A stretch of DNA of 18,756 bases from JAMCRM01 sp041685075 (GTDB lineage Bacteria; Acidobacteriota; Terriglobia; Bryobacterales; Bryobacteraceae), in contig JAWLGN010000089.1 in assembly GCA_041685075.1 (NCBI GenBank), forward strand, positions 1-18,756, written 5' to 3'. The notes under the pieces are model-generated. The model worked only from the letters and a program-made list of their open reading frames with translations. It ran no database searches and was not told the origin of the DNA. The stretch's first letter is position 1, and each line of letters opens with the position of its first letter. The position numbers were made by a program, and so were the translations under genes. Below are positions 1-7,149 of the stretch, piece after piece.

Positions 1-1446
1 GTTGGCGGCAAAGACCACCCGGTGCAGCATGGCGGATTCCAGCGGGAAGGGTCCCGTGAAGAGCATCTCGCTCGACTGTTCCAGCTCGCCCAGCGTCTGG
101 CTGACTTCGCAGCGCGAGGGCCGCTCGCAGGCCACGCGCACGCGCGTCGAAGGGCCGCCGGCGATGCGCATCACGATGGCCTTCTGGCAGCAGTCTTCAA
201 TCTGCTGGCGCAGCGCGGTGAAGGACTGCACCTCGATGGCGTTGGTTTCGCGGCGGAGAATGCGGTCGCGGCGGCGCTCATCGAGCGGTCCGGGGGTGAA
301 GCAGGGCTGGATGGACTCGATGCGCCCGCCATCGACCTCGATGCGGAAGCGCCAGTCGGCCGTGCCGCCCCAGCCAAGCGCCGACCAGGGACCCCAGCCG
401 TACTCGAAGCGCAGGGTGACGGGGCGCTGCCAGCGGTCCGCGCCGGGAACCCGGTCCATGGGGAAATCGCGCGCGATCACGCGGTTGTTCTTCAGCAGCT
501 CGATGCGGTCCACCTGGTCCCAGCCCCGCACCGAAACACGCAGGGCGCGCTTGGGAGTGTAAGGGAGGGACTGCCCCATGGGCTTGCCGTTGCAGGTGAA
601 GTCCAGTTCGATGCGGTCGCCCGAGACGGCGTAGGTGCGGCGGTTGCGCAGGGCTTCGAAGATCGCCTCGCGGCTGAGAGAGGTGGCCTGCACGGCGGCC
701 AGCCCTTCGCGGTAAGCGCCGGGATAGCCCAGGTGATCGTCGGTCGAGGCGATGGCGCCCAGCCGCAGCCCACGCTCCAGGCAGCTCTGCCAGGTAGCCG
801 GCGTCCAGCGACCGGGTTCGGTGTGGCGCCGGTAGCTGCGGGGAGCCCGGTCGTGCTCGGCGCATCCCCACTCCGAGTAGATCTCCATGACGGGCGACAC
901 GGAGGTGTCGATGAGGCTCACGTCGATGCCGCGATGGCCCAGCCGGTTGGCGGGATGGTGGGGGATCAGGATAGCGCCGCGGCGCCGCGCATAGGCCTGG
1001 AAGTCGCGCAGCGCGGGAACCAGCTCGTAGTCGCCTTCCAGGTCGGGGAAGACGATGTGGTAGTCGCCCTCGTTGGTGGAGTGGCGTTCGTAGCCCAGCA
1101 GGGTGACGAAGGAGCCGGGCTTGTCGAAGCTGCGGGCGTGTTCCACCACCTCGCCCCAGCGCGCCTTGGCGACGGCGAAGCCATTGATCCACTTGTTCTC
1201 GATGGCGCCCGGGTACTTGCCGATGTCCGGCCAGTAGGCATGGGGAGTGAAGGCGAAGAAATCCAGGTGATTGCGGGCGTTCTCGAAGGTCCGGGTAAGG
1301 GTCCCCTGGGCGTAGCCGACGTCGTTGTGATTATGGAGATCGCCGAAGTAGGTCCGGACAGCGGCGGGCTCGGCGGCGGAGCCGCGCATGGCGGGCAGCG
1401 CGGCCGCGGTGCGCAGCAGGCTGCGCCGGGAAAACGAGTAGGACAT
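1..1446 (-). CDS. Tat-exported PHP/DUF3604-like metal-dependent protein (3' end outside window)
   Basis: The start is ATG at 1446 and the frame stays open to base 1, giving 482 residues without a stop, so the C-terminus lies outside the window. The N-terminus carries a twin-arginine motif (SRRSLLR, residues 6-12) followed by a short Ala-rich stretch, so export in folded form by the Tat system is likely. The mature part opens with YFGDLHNH (33-40), the first metal-binding motif of PHP-type phosphoesterases and DUF3604 proteins. Further candidate metal ligands are H69 in FTPHAY, H163-H164 in LIPHHP, and STDDH at 234-238 near the end of the barrel. From about residue 265 the sequence is beta-rich and has no catalytic motif that I can name. 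It lies 37 bases behind the GH35-like gene and is probably co-transcribed with it. The substrate is unknown; a phosphodiesterase-like hydrolase is the family-level inference. Confidence 0.8.
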   Translation of the reverse strand, partial: MSYSFSRRSLLRTAAALPAMRGSAAEPAAVRTYFGDLHNHNDVGYAQGTLTRTFENARNHLDFFAFTPHAYWPDIGKYPGAIENKWINGFAVAKARWGEVVEHARSFDKPGSFVTLLGYERHSTNEGDYHIVFPDLEGDYELVPALRDFQAYARRRGAILIPHHPANRLGHRGIDVSLIDTSVSPVMEIYSEWGCAEHDRAPRSYRRHTEPGRWTPATWQSCLERGLRLGAIASTDDHLGYPGAYREGLAAVQATSLSREAIFEALRNRRTYAVSGDRIELDFTCNGKPMGQSLPYTPKRALRVSVRGWDQVDRIELLKNNRVIARDFPMDRVPGADRWQRPVTLRFEYGWGPWSALGWGGTADWRFRIEVDGGRIESIQPCFTPGPLDERRRDRILRRETNAIEVQSFTALRQQIEDCCQKAIVMRIAGGPSTRVRVACERPSRCEVSQTLGELEQSSEMLFTGPFPLESAMLHRVVFAAN

Positions 1447-1483
1447 AGCCACCAGTTTACCCGGAGAAGCCGCCCCTGCCGCG

Positions 1484-3751
1484 CTACTGCGCCAGGGTGT
1501 ACACGGCGCGGCGGGGCGATTCGCGCCGGACCGTGAGGGTGATGCCGCTGCGGGTGGCCGATTGCACCAGGTCGGGCGCGAGCGGTGCGTCCTGCTCGAT
1601 CGCCAGGGAGGTCCCGGAGAGCGTCACGGTGCGGGTGCCGGCACTGGTGACGATCTCCAGCCGCGGGCCGTCCAGCACCCGCACCACTGCCGGTCCCACG
1701 GCGGCGAAGGCGCCGCTCTCCGGCAGCAGGTTCACCTCGGAATTTTTCCAAACGAAGGAGAGCCAGCGGCCGCCGTCGCGGGCGGAGAAGACGGCGCGCA
1801 CGCGCTGGTTTTCGAGCACCCACTCGGGATAGCCGTCGCGGTCGAGATCGGCCTGCCACGCCGCGGCGCCGCCGCGCGGCACCACCACCACCCGCACCGG
1901 CAGCGTCACCTCTGCGCCGCCCGATACCCGCAGCGCCAGTTCGTTGAGGCCCTCGCGCCCGTCTTCGGGAAAGACCCGCAGCCCGGTCTGGCGCTCCATG
2001 ACGGCGCCGATGCTGATTTCGGTTTTGGGCGGGAGCACCTGGAAGCCCGCGCCGGAACTCTCGACCGTGTAGTTGCGGATCTGCGGGGTGTTGTTGCGAA
2101 TGGTAAGGTCGAGGTTGCGCCCGGCGCGCGCATCCACCGCCACGATGGGCGGCTCGACCGGCAGCCGCCCGGCGCCGTAGTGCATCCCTATGGCCTGCGA
2201 TATCCACACGGAGGCGGGTCGGAAGAGTTGCAGCCGCGCGCGGCCCAGCGGCACGCCATCGGCTTCAATCGCCAGGTTCACCCAGTCGCCATGGGAGGCG
2301 TCGGCGGGCACGTCGATCTCATAATCGATCTCGACGGGCGACTTCACCACGGGCCGCGCGTTCCAACCCTCGGGCAGCCGCAACCGCGAGCGCTGCGCCA
2401 ACGCCTCGGAGGAATAGGAGGTGGACAGCAGGTTGGTCTGTCCGACGATGAGCCGCCGCGCATCCACGAAAAAGGCCGAGTGGTCCGGCGGTTCGATTCC
2501 CAATCCCACCCGGACACGGTGCGCGGGACCCTTGCCCGCCGGCACCTCCAGGCGTGCCTGGAGAGTACTTTCGTCGAAGTGGAAGTGGTCCAGGCTGCCG
2601 GCCGCGAGATACGGGCCACTGGGCTTGCGGGCCAGTTGCAGCACCACTTCGGCCTCCACGGGCGCGGAGAACTCCATCGCCAGAATGCCGTTCTCAAACT
2701 CTATGGCCTGCAGCTCGGCGGTGGCGGAGACGATGCGCTCGACGGGAGCGAAGCCGGAGCAGTCGCGACACAAGCCGCCGTTGCCGAGCGAAACCCCTAC
2801 CGGCAGCCAGAGCGATTCCCCGGCGGGAATCTCGACGCCCGAGATGGTGACGGGGCGGCGCTCGAGCGGGTCCCAGGCGAGCAGGTCTCCTTGCCAGCCG
2901 TCCGCGCTCCGGTTCACCATCACGATTGCGGAAGCCGCGGGCGAGACGAGCTGGCGGGCCGTGATGCCCTCGGGCAGCTTTCCCGTAACGGGCCGCACGA
3001 GCGTGTGCGGGCGCATGCGCGGCAGGAGCTGCGCCCAGTTCCGCAGCAGCGCGGCACTACGGCGCAGCGCGACGGCGTTAGGGGCCTCTTCGCCGTTGAA
3101 ACCTATCGCACCGGCGCGCACAGGGCCCATGCCGGGCGGCTGCCAGCCCGCCGGGTAGAGCAGGGTCTCGACATCCCTCCACAGCAGCGAACCGCGCCCG
3201 GAGGCCAGCGCATCGCGGCTGTGCGCCAGCGCATCCGCATCCAGCGCGGAGAGCAGGGTTACGGGCTCGGGCGGCTTCGGAAGATTCAGGAGGTGCGCGT
3301 CTCCTTCGGCACAGGCGATGGGGCCGCCGTTCCGGGCGATGTGGGGCTCCAGGAGCCTTTCCAGCCGGCGCCGCCAGGCGCGGGCGGCGCGGCGGTCCTC
3401 GGCGGCCCACTGCGGCACCCCGCCTCCCAGCCACTCCCGCGCCGGCGGCTGCGGCCGTATCCAGGCCTCCAGCCCCAGGCGCCGCAGCAGCCGGATGAAC
3501 GAGACCAGGTCGCGGCGCGGGCTGGTGCGTCCGGTGAAGTCCGGCTCGCCGGGTTCGGACTGGTGCCAGTTCCAGGGAATGGCAAAGGCCACGGTCCGCA
3601 CCCCCACGCTCTTGAGCCATACCAGCTCGCGCTCCCACAGGTGCGGCGGATGGGCGTAGTAGGGGAACTCCACCGCCTGGACGCCGGAGCGCGGCGGCTC
3701 AGCCGCGGCCAGCGCTGCCACCGCTGCGAGGAGTAAGATGGCGGCGCGCAT
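1484..3751 (-). CDS. Secreted GH35-like (beta-galactosidase-like) protein with altered active site
   Basis: 755 residues. The start is the ATG at 3751, which shares a base with the TGA of the preceding ATPase gene (TGATG). The frame stays open further upstream, but that part merely shadows the ATPase gene. A signal peptide is visible (residues 1-17, cut near LAAA-EPP). Residues 28-145 follow the first half of a family 35 glycoside hydrolase barrel: FPYYAHPPHLWERELVWLKS, VRTVAFAIPWNWHQSEPGEP, WIRPQPPAREW, LGGGVPQW. Where active enzymes have GGPI followed by a NEYG-type acid/base motif, this protein reads RNGGPIACAEGDAHLL (140-155), so that motif is absent. A later VETLLYPAGW (194-203) may correspond to the nucleophile segment. 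A sandwich-like region (250-322) ending in PAGESLWLPV follows, then beta-rich domains, and a calcium-loop-like DLDRDG at 635-640. It may be a divergent glycosidase or a non-catalytic carbohydrate-binding protein. Confidence 0.72.
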   Translation of the reverse strand: MRAAILLLAAVAALAAAEPPRSGVQAVEFPYYAHPPHLWERELVWLKSVGVRTVAFAIPWNWHQSEPGEPDFTGRTSPRRDLVSFIRLLRRLGLEAWIRPQPPAREWLGGGVPQWAAEDRRAARAWRRRLERLLEPHIARNGGPIACAEGDAHLLNLPKPPEPVTLLSALDADALAHSRDALASGRGSLLWRDVETLLYPAGWQPPGMGPVRAGAIGFNGEEAPNAVALRRSAALLRNWAQLLPRMRPHTLVRPVTGKLPEGITARQLVSPAASAIVMVNRSADGWQGDLLAWDPLERRPVTISGVEIPAGESLWLPVGVSLGNGGLCRDCSGFAPVERIVSATAELQAIEFENGILAMEFSAPVEAEVVLQLARKPSGPYLAAGSLDHFHFDESTLQARLEVPAGKGPAHRVRVGLGIEPPDHSAFFVDARRLIVGQTNLLSTSYSSEALAQRSRLRLPEGWNARPVVKSPVEIDYEIDVPADASHGDWVNLAIEADGVPLGRARLQLFRPASVWISQAIGMHYGAGRLPVEPPIVAVDARAGRNLDLTIRNNTPQIRNYTVESSGAGFQVLPPKTEISIGAVMERQTGLRVFPEDGREGLNELALRVSGGAEVTLPVRVVVVPRGGAAAWQADLDRDGYPEWVLENQRVRAVFSARDGGRWLSFVWKNSEVNLLPESGAFAAVGPAVVRVLDGPRLEIVTSAGTRTVTLSGTSLAIEQDAPLAPDLVQSATRSGITLTVRRESPRRAVYTLAQ

Positions 3752-4527
3752 CACACCGCCTGCGACCGGCGCACCCGGAAGTCTTCCACCAGCGGCATGC
3801 GTACCACCTTGCACATCTCGAACAGCCGCGACCGAGCCCGCCCGCCGATGCGTTCCTCCAGGGTGGTGCGGTACTCGATCTTGCCGGGTACCGGCGCCGC
3901 GGCGCGGTGGAAGCTCCGGCCGCCGGCATCGGCGTCCGCCAGGTTGGTGGTGGCGATCAGCGGCTTCCGGTTGTTGCACCGGTAGGTGACGATGGAGGTG
4001 ACGGTGTCCTCCACCCAGTCCGTCACCCGGTGAGCGCCCAGATCGTCCAGCAGCAGCACCTCCGACTCCAGGGCGAAGCGATAGGCTTCGCGGTCCGAAG
4101 AGCCGGAGTTGACATCGTAGCCCGCGCGAATGCGGTCCAGCAGATTCTGGTAGTCGAAGAAAAGGCCCGCGAAACCCTTGGAGATGACGTGCCGCAAGGC
4201 TGCAACCGCCAGGTGGGTTTTGCCGGTACCCGGGTTGCCGATCAGCAGCAGGCCGGGCCGCTTGTCGTTGGGGAACTCGCGCACGAAGGTCTTCACGGTG
4301 AGCAGCACGCCCGCCAGCTCGCGCTGGGCGACCGGGTTGTCGCGCGGCAGGATGAAGTTGTCGAAGGAGGCGTTGCGATACAGCGGCGGGATGCCGGCGT
4401 TCTCCTCCAGACGCTCGGCGCGGGCGCCGAAAACGCATTCGCAGCGCTCGGCGGCGGAGATGCCGTCTTTTTCCACCACTTTCCAGCCGGAACCGTCGCA
4501 GTGGGGACAGGGAGTTTCGGTCGCCAT
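3751..4527 (-). CDS. DnaC/IstB-type AAA+ ATPase with N-terminal zinc ribbon
   Basis: 258 residues. It begins with a probable zinc-binding segment, CPHC at residues 7-10 and CEC at 29-31. The AAA+ core follows: Walker A GNPGTGKT (97-104), Walker B LLLDD (158-162), a sensor-1-type TTN (193-195) and an arginine-rich GGRARSRL segment (228-235) at the usual arginine-finger position. The length and layout match DnaC/DnaI-type helicase loaders and the related IstB proteins. No IS21 transposase or terminal repeats lie beside it, so a host helicase loader or a related replication/repair ATPase is the better reading. Its stop codon overlaps the start of the GH35-like gene by one base, which suggests translational coupling although the two products look unrelated. 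An imperfect hairpin lies 14-55 bases ahead of the start. Confidence 0.85.
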   Translation of the reverse strand: MATETPCPHCDGSGWKVVEKDGISAAERCECVFGARAERLEENAGIPPLYRNASFDNFILPRDNPVAQRELAGVLLTVKTFVREFPNDKRPGLLLIGNPGTGKTHLAVAALRHVISKGFAGLFFDYQNLLDRIRAGYDVNSGSSDREAYRFALESEVLLLDDLGAHRVTDWVEDTVTSIVTYRCNNRKPLIATTNLADADAGGRSFHRAAAPVPGKIEYRTTLEERIGGRARSRLFEMCKVVRMPLVEDFRVRRSQAV

Positions 4528-4540
4528 GCGCTTCTATTAT

Positions 4541-4582
4541 CCCGTACCGGAGAGCTTCGAGCGACGCGGCGGCCGGGACGGG
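4541..4582 (-). repeat. Imperfect inverted repeat between receiver gene and DnaC-like gene
   Basis: Arms CCCGTACCGG (4541-4550) and CCGGGACGGG (4573-4582), as read on the plus strand, can pair at 9 of 10 positions across a 22-base loop. The whole element lies in the 70-base gap between the receiver gene and the ATPase gene, and its 3' arm in the minus-strand transcript ends 13 bases before the ATPase start codon. It could act as an attenuator or influence translation of the ATPase. No T-run follows, so it is not a classic terminator, and in GC-rich DNA such a pairing can arise by chance. Confidence 0.35.
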
Positions 4583-4597
4583 CGATGGCACCGGCTT

Positions 4598-5005
4598 TCA
4601 GGTGCGATGTGCGCGTTCGGTCACGGGCTCGCCGAGCAGCCCGCGCACGGTCTTCAGCAGTTCGGACATGGTGTATGGCTTTACCAGCATGGGGAAGGCC
4701 TCCACACCGAGGATCGTGTCGCCCAACTGCTCTCTCGAGTAGCCCGAGATCAGCAGGCAGCGCAAGGCAAAGCCGTCACGCGAAAGGCGGCGGCACAGTT
4801 CCGGTCCGCTCATGCCCGGCATCACCACGTCGCTGATCAACAAATCCAAGGGCCTGGAGAACTGGCTGCAGACCTGCAGGGCCTCTTCTCCCGACTCCGC
4901 CACGACGGCTTCATAGCCCGCCACGGCCAGGATCTGGGATGTAATCCGGGCCACCGCCGGATTGTCATCCACGATCAAGATCAGGGCTTTTCCTGGAAGC
5001 GCCAT
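4598..5005 (-). CDS. Single-domain response regulator (CheY-like receiver)
   Basis: 135 residues that form one receiver domain and nothing else. The acidic pair is D13-D14 in LIVDDN, the phospho-acceptor is D59 in LLISDVVMPG, the switch serine is S87 in LLISGYS, and the conserved lysine is K109 in LVKPY. There is no DNA-binding or enzymatic output domain; the tail after residue 125 is short and basic. An AGGAG ribosome binding site at 5013-5017 lies 7 bases before the ATG. No kinase gene adjoins it, so it is an orphan receiver and its partner cannot be told from the window. The hybrid kinase at 13706-15655 carries a receiver of similar type, but a link between the two would be speculation. 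Confidence 0.92.
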   Translation of the reverse strand: MALPGKALILIVDDNPAVARITSQILAVAGYEAVVAESGEEALQVCSQFSRPLDLLISDVVMPGMSGPELCRRLSRDGFALRCLLISGYSREQLGDTILGVEAFPMLVKPYTMSELLKTVRGLLGEPVTERAHRT

Positions 5006-5093
5006 GCTGGTTCTCCTGAGGGATGCGGGAATCTGCCTTCACGCTAGCAGCGGTACCCCGACGCCCGCAAGAGCCGGCCGGCGCGGCGCGTAC

Positions 5094-6548
5094 TTATTCC
5101 GTCCAGTCGAGAACGAGCTGCACCATGGTGCGCACCGGCACGCCGGTCGGCCCCTTGGCAAGGTAGGGCTTGGCATCATCGAGCCAGGCGGTGCCGGCGA
5201 TATCGAGGTGTACCCAGGGAGCCGGATCGGCGAACTCCTTCAGGAACATGGCGGCGCTGATGGCGCCGCCCCAGCGGCCGCCCACGTTGGGCAGATCCGC
5301 AAAGGCGCTCTTGAGGTAATCCTTGTAGTCGTCTTCGAGCGGCATTCGCCACATTTTTTCCCCGGTCACGCAGGCCGCATTGAGGACGCGCTCCGTGAGT
5401 TTCTCGTCGGAACCGAACAAGCCCACGTTCATGTGGCCCAGAGCCACCACGATGGCGCCGGTAAGGGTGGCGGCGTCCACCAGGTGGGTGCAGCCGAGGT
5501 GGCGGGCGTAGGCCAGGGCGTCGGCCAGCAGCAGGCGGCCTTCGGCGTCGGTATTGAGCACCTCGATGGTCTTGCCGGAAAGCGCCGTGACGATGTCGCC
5601 GGGGCGCTGCGCGCGGCTGCCCGGCATGTTCTCCGCCGCAGGCACCACGGCGGTGACCGGAAGCGCGGGCTTCAACTGCGCGATGGCCCGCATGGCGGCG
5701 ATGGCCGCCGCGCCGCCGGCCATATCGTACTTCATCTTCTCCATGTTGTCGGAGGGCTTGATGGAGATACCGCCGGTGTCGAAGGTGACGCCTTTGCCTA
5801 CCAGCCCCAGGTGGACGGGGTGGCCGTCGGCGGCGCCGCCCGGGCGATAGCGCAGCACGACCAGGACAGGGGGTTCGGCGCTGCCCGCCGCCACGCCCAG
5901 CAGCGCGCCCATGCCCAACTGCTGCATGCGGTCGCGGTCCAGCACCTCGCATTCCAGGTTAAACTCCGCGGCCATGACGCGCGCGCGCTCGGCCATTTCG
6001 CTGGGGGTGAGCCGGTTGGCCGGCTCGTTCACCATGTCGCGGGCCCAGTTCTGGCACTCCGCAATGATGCGGGAGCGGTGCAGCACGGTCTTGAGCGCGG
6101 CGTCCTCGGGGGCCGCCACGGCGAACTGTTCGATCGCCTTGTCGCCGTTCTTCTGGCTCTTGTAGCGGTCCGGCTCGTACTCGCCCGCGATGGCGCCTTC
6201 GATGGAGGCCGCCACGCTGGCGGGCGCACCATCGGGCGGGGCAAAGACGATCTGCCGCACCGATTTCGATTTCAGGAAGCGCACCGCCGCGCCGGCCGCC
6301 TTGCGCAGCTCCACGCCGTTGAAGCGCTCGCGCTTCCCCGCCCCCACCACCAGCAGGCGGCGTGCCTGCATGCCGGGAAGGCGGTGGAGCAGCGTCATCT
6401 CCAGCGCCTTGCCGGAGATCTCTCCGGAGTCGAACAACTCCGCCAGGACCTCCGTGAAGCAGGGGGGACGTTCCCCCTCGAAGGCCGGAATGACCAGGGC
6501 GTCGGCTTCAATATTCTCGATAGGGCGATGATCCAGACTGACGAGCAT
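5094..6548 (-). CDS. pepA: Leucyl aminopeptidase, M17 family
   Basis: 484 residues, normal for the family. It removes N-terminal amino acids from peptides using two metal ions and acts in the cytoplasm as a hexamer. The C-terminal catalytic domain shows the full set of expected residues: K252 and D257 in VGKGVTFDTGG, catalytic K264 in SIKPS, D275 in KYDMAGG, and the family signature NTDAEGRL (332-339) with D334, E336 and R338. The N-terminal domain (about 1-150) is more variable, as usual. The ATG at 6548 is preceded by a purine-rich GAAAGGAA ribosome binding site. The gene lies 11 bases behind smpB and is probably co-transcribed with it. No signal peptide is seen. Confidence 0.96.
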   Translation of the reverse strand: MLVSLDHRPIENIEADALVIPAFEGERPPCFTEVLAELFDSGEISGKALEMTLLHRLPGMQARRLLVVGAGKRERFNGVELRKAAGAAVRFLKSKSVRQIVFAPPDGAPASVAASIEGAIAGEYEPDRYKSQKNGDKAIEQFAVAAPEDAALKTVLHRSRIIAECQNWARDMVNEPANRLTPSEMAERARVMAAEFNLECEVLDRDRMQQLGMGALLGVAAGSAEPPVLVVLRYRPGGAADGHPVHLGLVGKGVTFDTGGISIKPSDNMEKMKYDMAGGAAAIAAMRAIAQLKPALPVTAVVPAAENMPGSRAQRPGDIVTALSGKTIEVLNTDAEGRLLLADALAYARHLGCTHLVDAATLTGAIVVALGHMNVGLFGSDEKLTERVLNAACVTGEKMWRMPLEDDYKDYLKSAFADLPNVGGRWGGAISAAMFLKEFADPAPWVHLDIAGTAWLDDAKPYLAKGPTGVPVRTMVQLVLDWTE

Positions 6549-6559
6549 GGTTTTCCTTT

Positions 6560-7024
6560 CTAGCGCCTTCGCATGGCTGCGCGGGCTTCCTCCTGGGCTT
6601 CACGGGCGCGTTCCGCTTCGCGCTTGTCGTGCAATTTCTTGCCGCGCGCGACGGCGATTTCGCACTTGATGCGCCCGTCCTTCAGGTACAGCTTGGTAGG
6701 AATGAGCGCCAGGCCTTTCTCGCGCGTTTTGCCCAGTAACTTATCGATTTCGCTGCGGTGCAACAGCAGCTTGCGGTCGTGCACCGGGACGTGGTTCTGG
6801 ATGTTTCCGTGGGAGTACTCGCTGATATGCGCGTTGACCAGCCAGGCTTCCTTGTCGCGCACAACGGCGAAGGCCTCCTTCAGATGCACTTTTCCCGCGC
6901 GGGCGGCCTTCACCTCGGTGCCCGCCAACACCAGCCCGGCCTCGTACCGCTCCAAGAGAAAGTAGTGATGCCCGGCCTGACGGTTGTCTGCCAGAATTTT
7001 GATCGCGGGATTCTTTTCCGCCAA
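6560..7024 (-). CDS. smpB: SsrA (tmRNA)-binding protein SmpB
   Basis: SmpB binds tmRNA and brings it to stalled ribosomes for trans-translation. With the TTG start at 7024 the protein has 154 residues and begins MAEKNPAIKILADNRQA, the usual beginning for the family. Family landmarks are HHYFLLERYEAG (19-30), GTEVKAARAGK (35-45), HDRKLLLH (82-89), the GLALIPTKLY segment (104-113) and GKKLHDKRE (128-136), followed by a charged C-terminal tail that enters the ribosome. I chose TTG 7024 because a GGAG lies 7 bases before it. An upstream in-frame TTG at 7060 would add 12 residues not typical of SmpB and has its AGGGA directly against the start. The gene for tmRNA itself is not in this window. Confidence 0.95.
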   Translation of the reverse strand: MAEKNPAIKILADNRQAGHHYFLLERYEAGLVLAGTEVKAARAGKVHLKEAFAVVRDKEAWLVNAHISEYSHGNIQNHVPVHDRKLLLHRSEIDKLLGKTREKGLALIPTKLYLKDGRIKCEIAVARGKKLHDKREAERAREAQEEARAAMRRR

Positions 7025-7149
7025 TTTCGGTCTCCACGCCGGAGAGCGCTCCAGCGTCAATCCCTATGAATGACTCTGGACTGCGACGGGGTGGTTGCAT
7101 CTCATCTTACCACAGCCCCCGTGCGGCGGCCTGGGAAACAGCCGGAAAA
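7025..7149. promoter_or_regulatory. Divergent intergenic region between smpB and the secretin operon
   Basis: This 125-base gap separates the minus-strand smpB-pepA unit from the plus-strand secretin operon and therefore should hold promoters for both. On the minus strand an extended -10-like element, TGGTAAGAT, occupies 7104-7112, which would place a start of transcription near 7097. No convincing -35 hexamer accompanies it. I see no convincing sigma-70-type promoter for the plus-strand operon; GGAAA just before the ATG at 7150 is a weak ribosome binding site. The call rests mainly on position. Confidence 0.35.

Noticed and set aside
22..3736. Long open frames on the plus strand opposite the PHP-like and GH35-like genes (22-1536 and 1562-3736)
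   Set aside because: Their translations are Arg/Gly/His/Ala-rich with no recognisable motif, while the minus strand encodes proteins with signal peptides and family motifs. Open antisense frames are expected in GC-rich DNA.
3751..4527. IS21-type insertion sequence suggested by the IstB-like ATPase
   Set aside because: No istA-type transposase, terminal inverted repeats or target duplication is visible nearby, and the zinc-ribbon N-terminus fits helicase-loader relatives.
3752..4591. N-terminal extension of the GH35-like frame to 4591
   Set aside because: The added part overlaps the ATPase gene in another frame, is Arg-rich and would bury the clear signal peptide that begins at 3751.
5073..5082. 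Palindrome GCCGGCCGGC after pepA as a terminator
   Set aside because: It has no loop and no T-run, and is a simple alternation of G and C in GC-rich DNA.
4962..6563. Open frame on the plus strand opposite pepA
   Set aside because: It mirrors pepA, which is certain from its catalytic signature. The antisense translation is His/Gly/Ala-rich and matches nothing I know.
7025..7060. Upstream TTG start of smpB at 7060
   Set aside because: The TTG at 7024 has a well-spaced GGAG and gives the typical SmpB N-terminus. The 7060 start has its purine-rich stretch directly against the codon.
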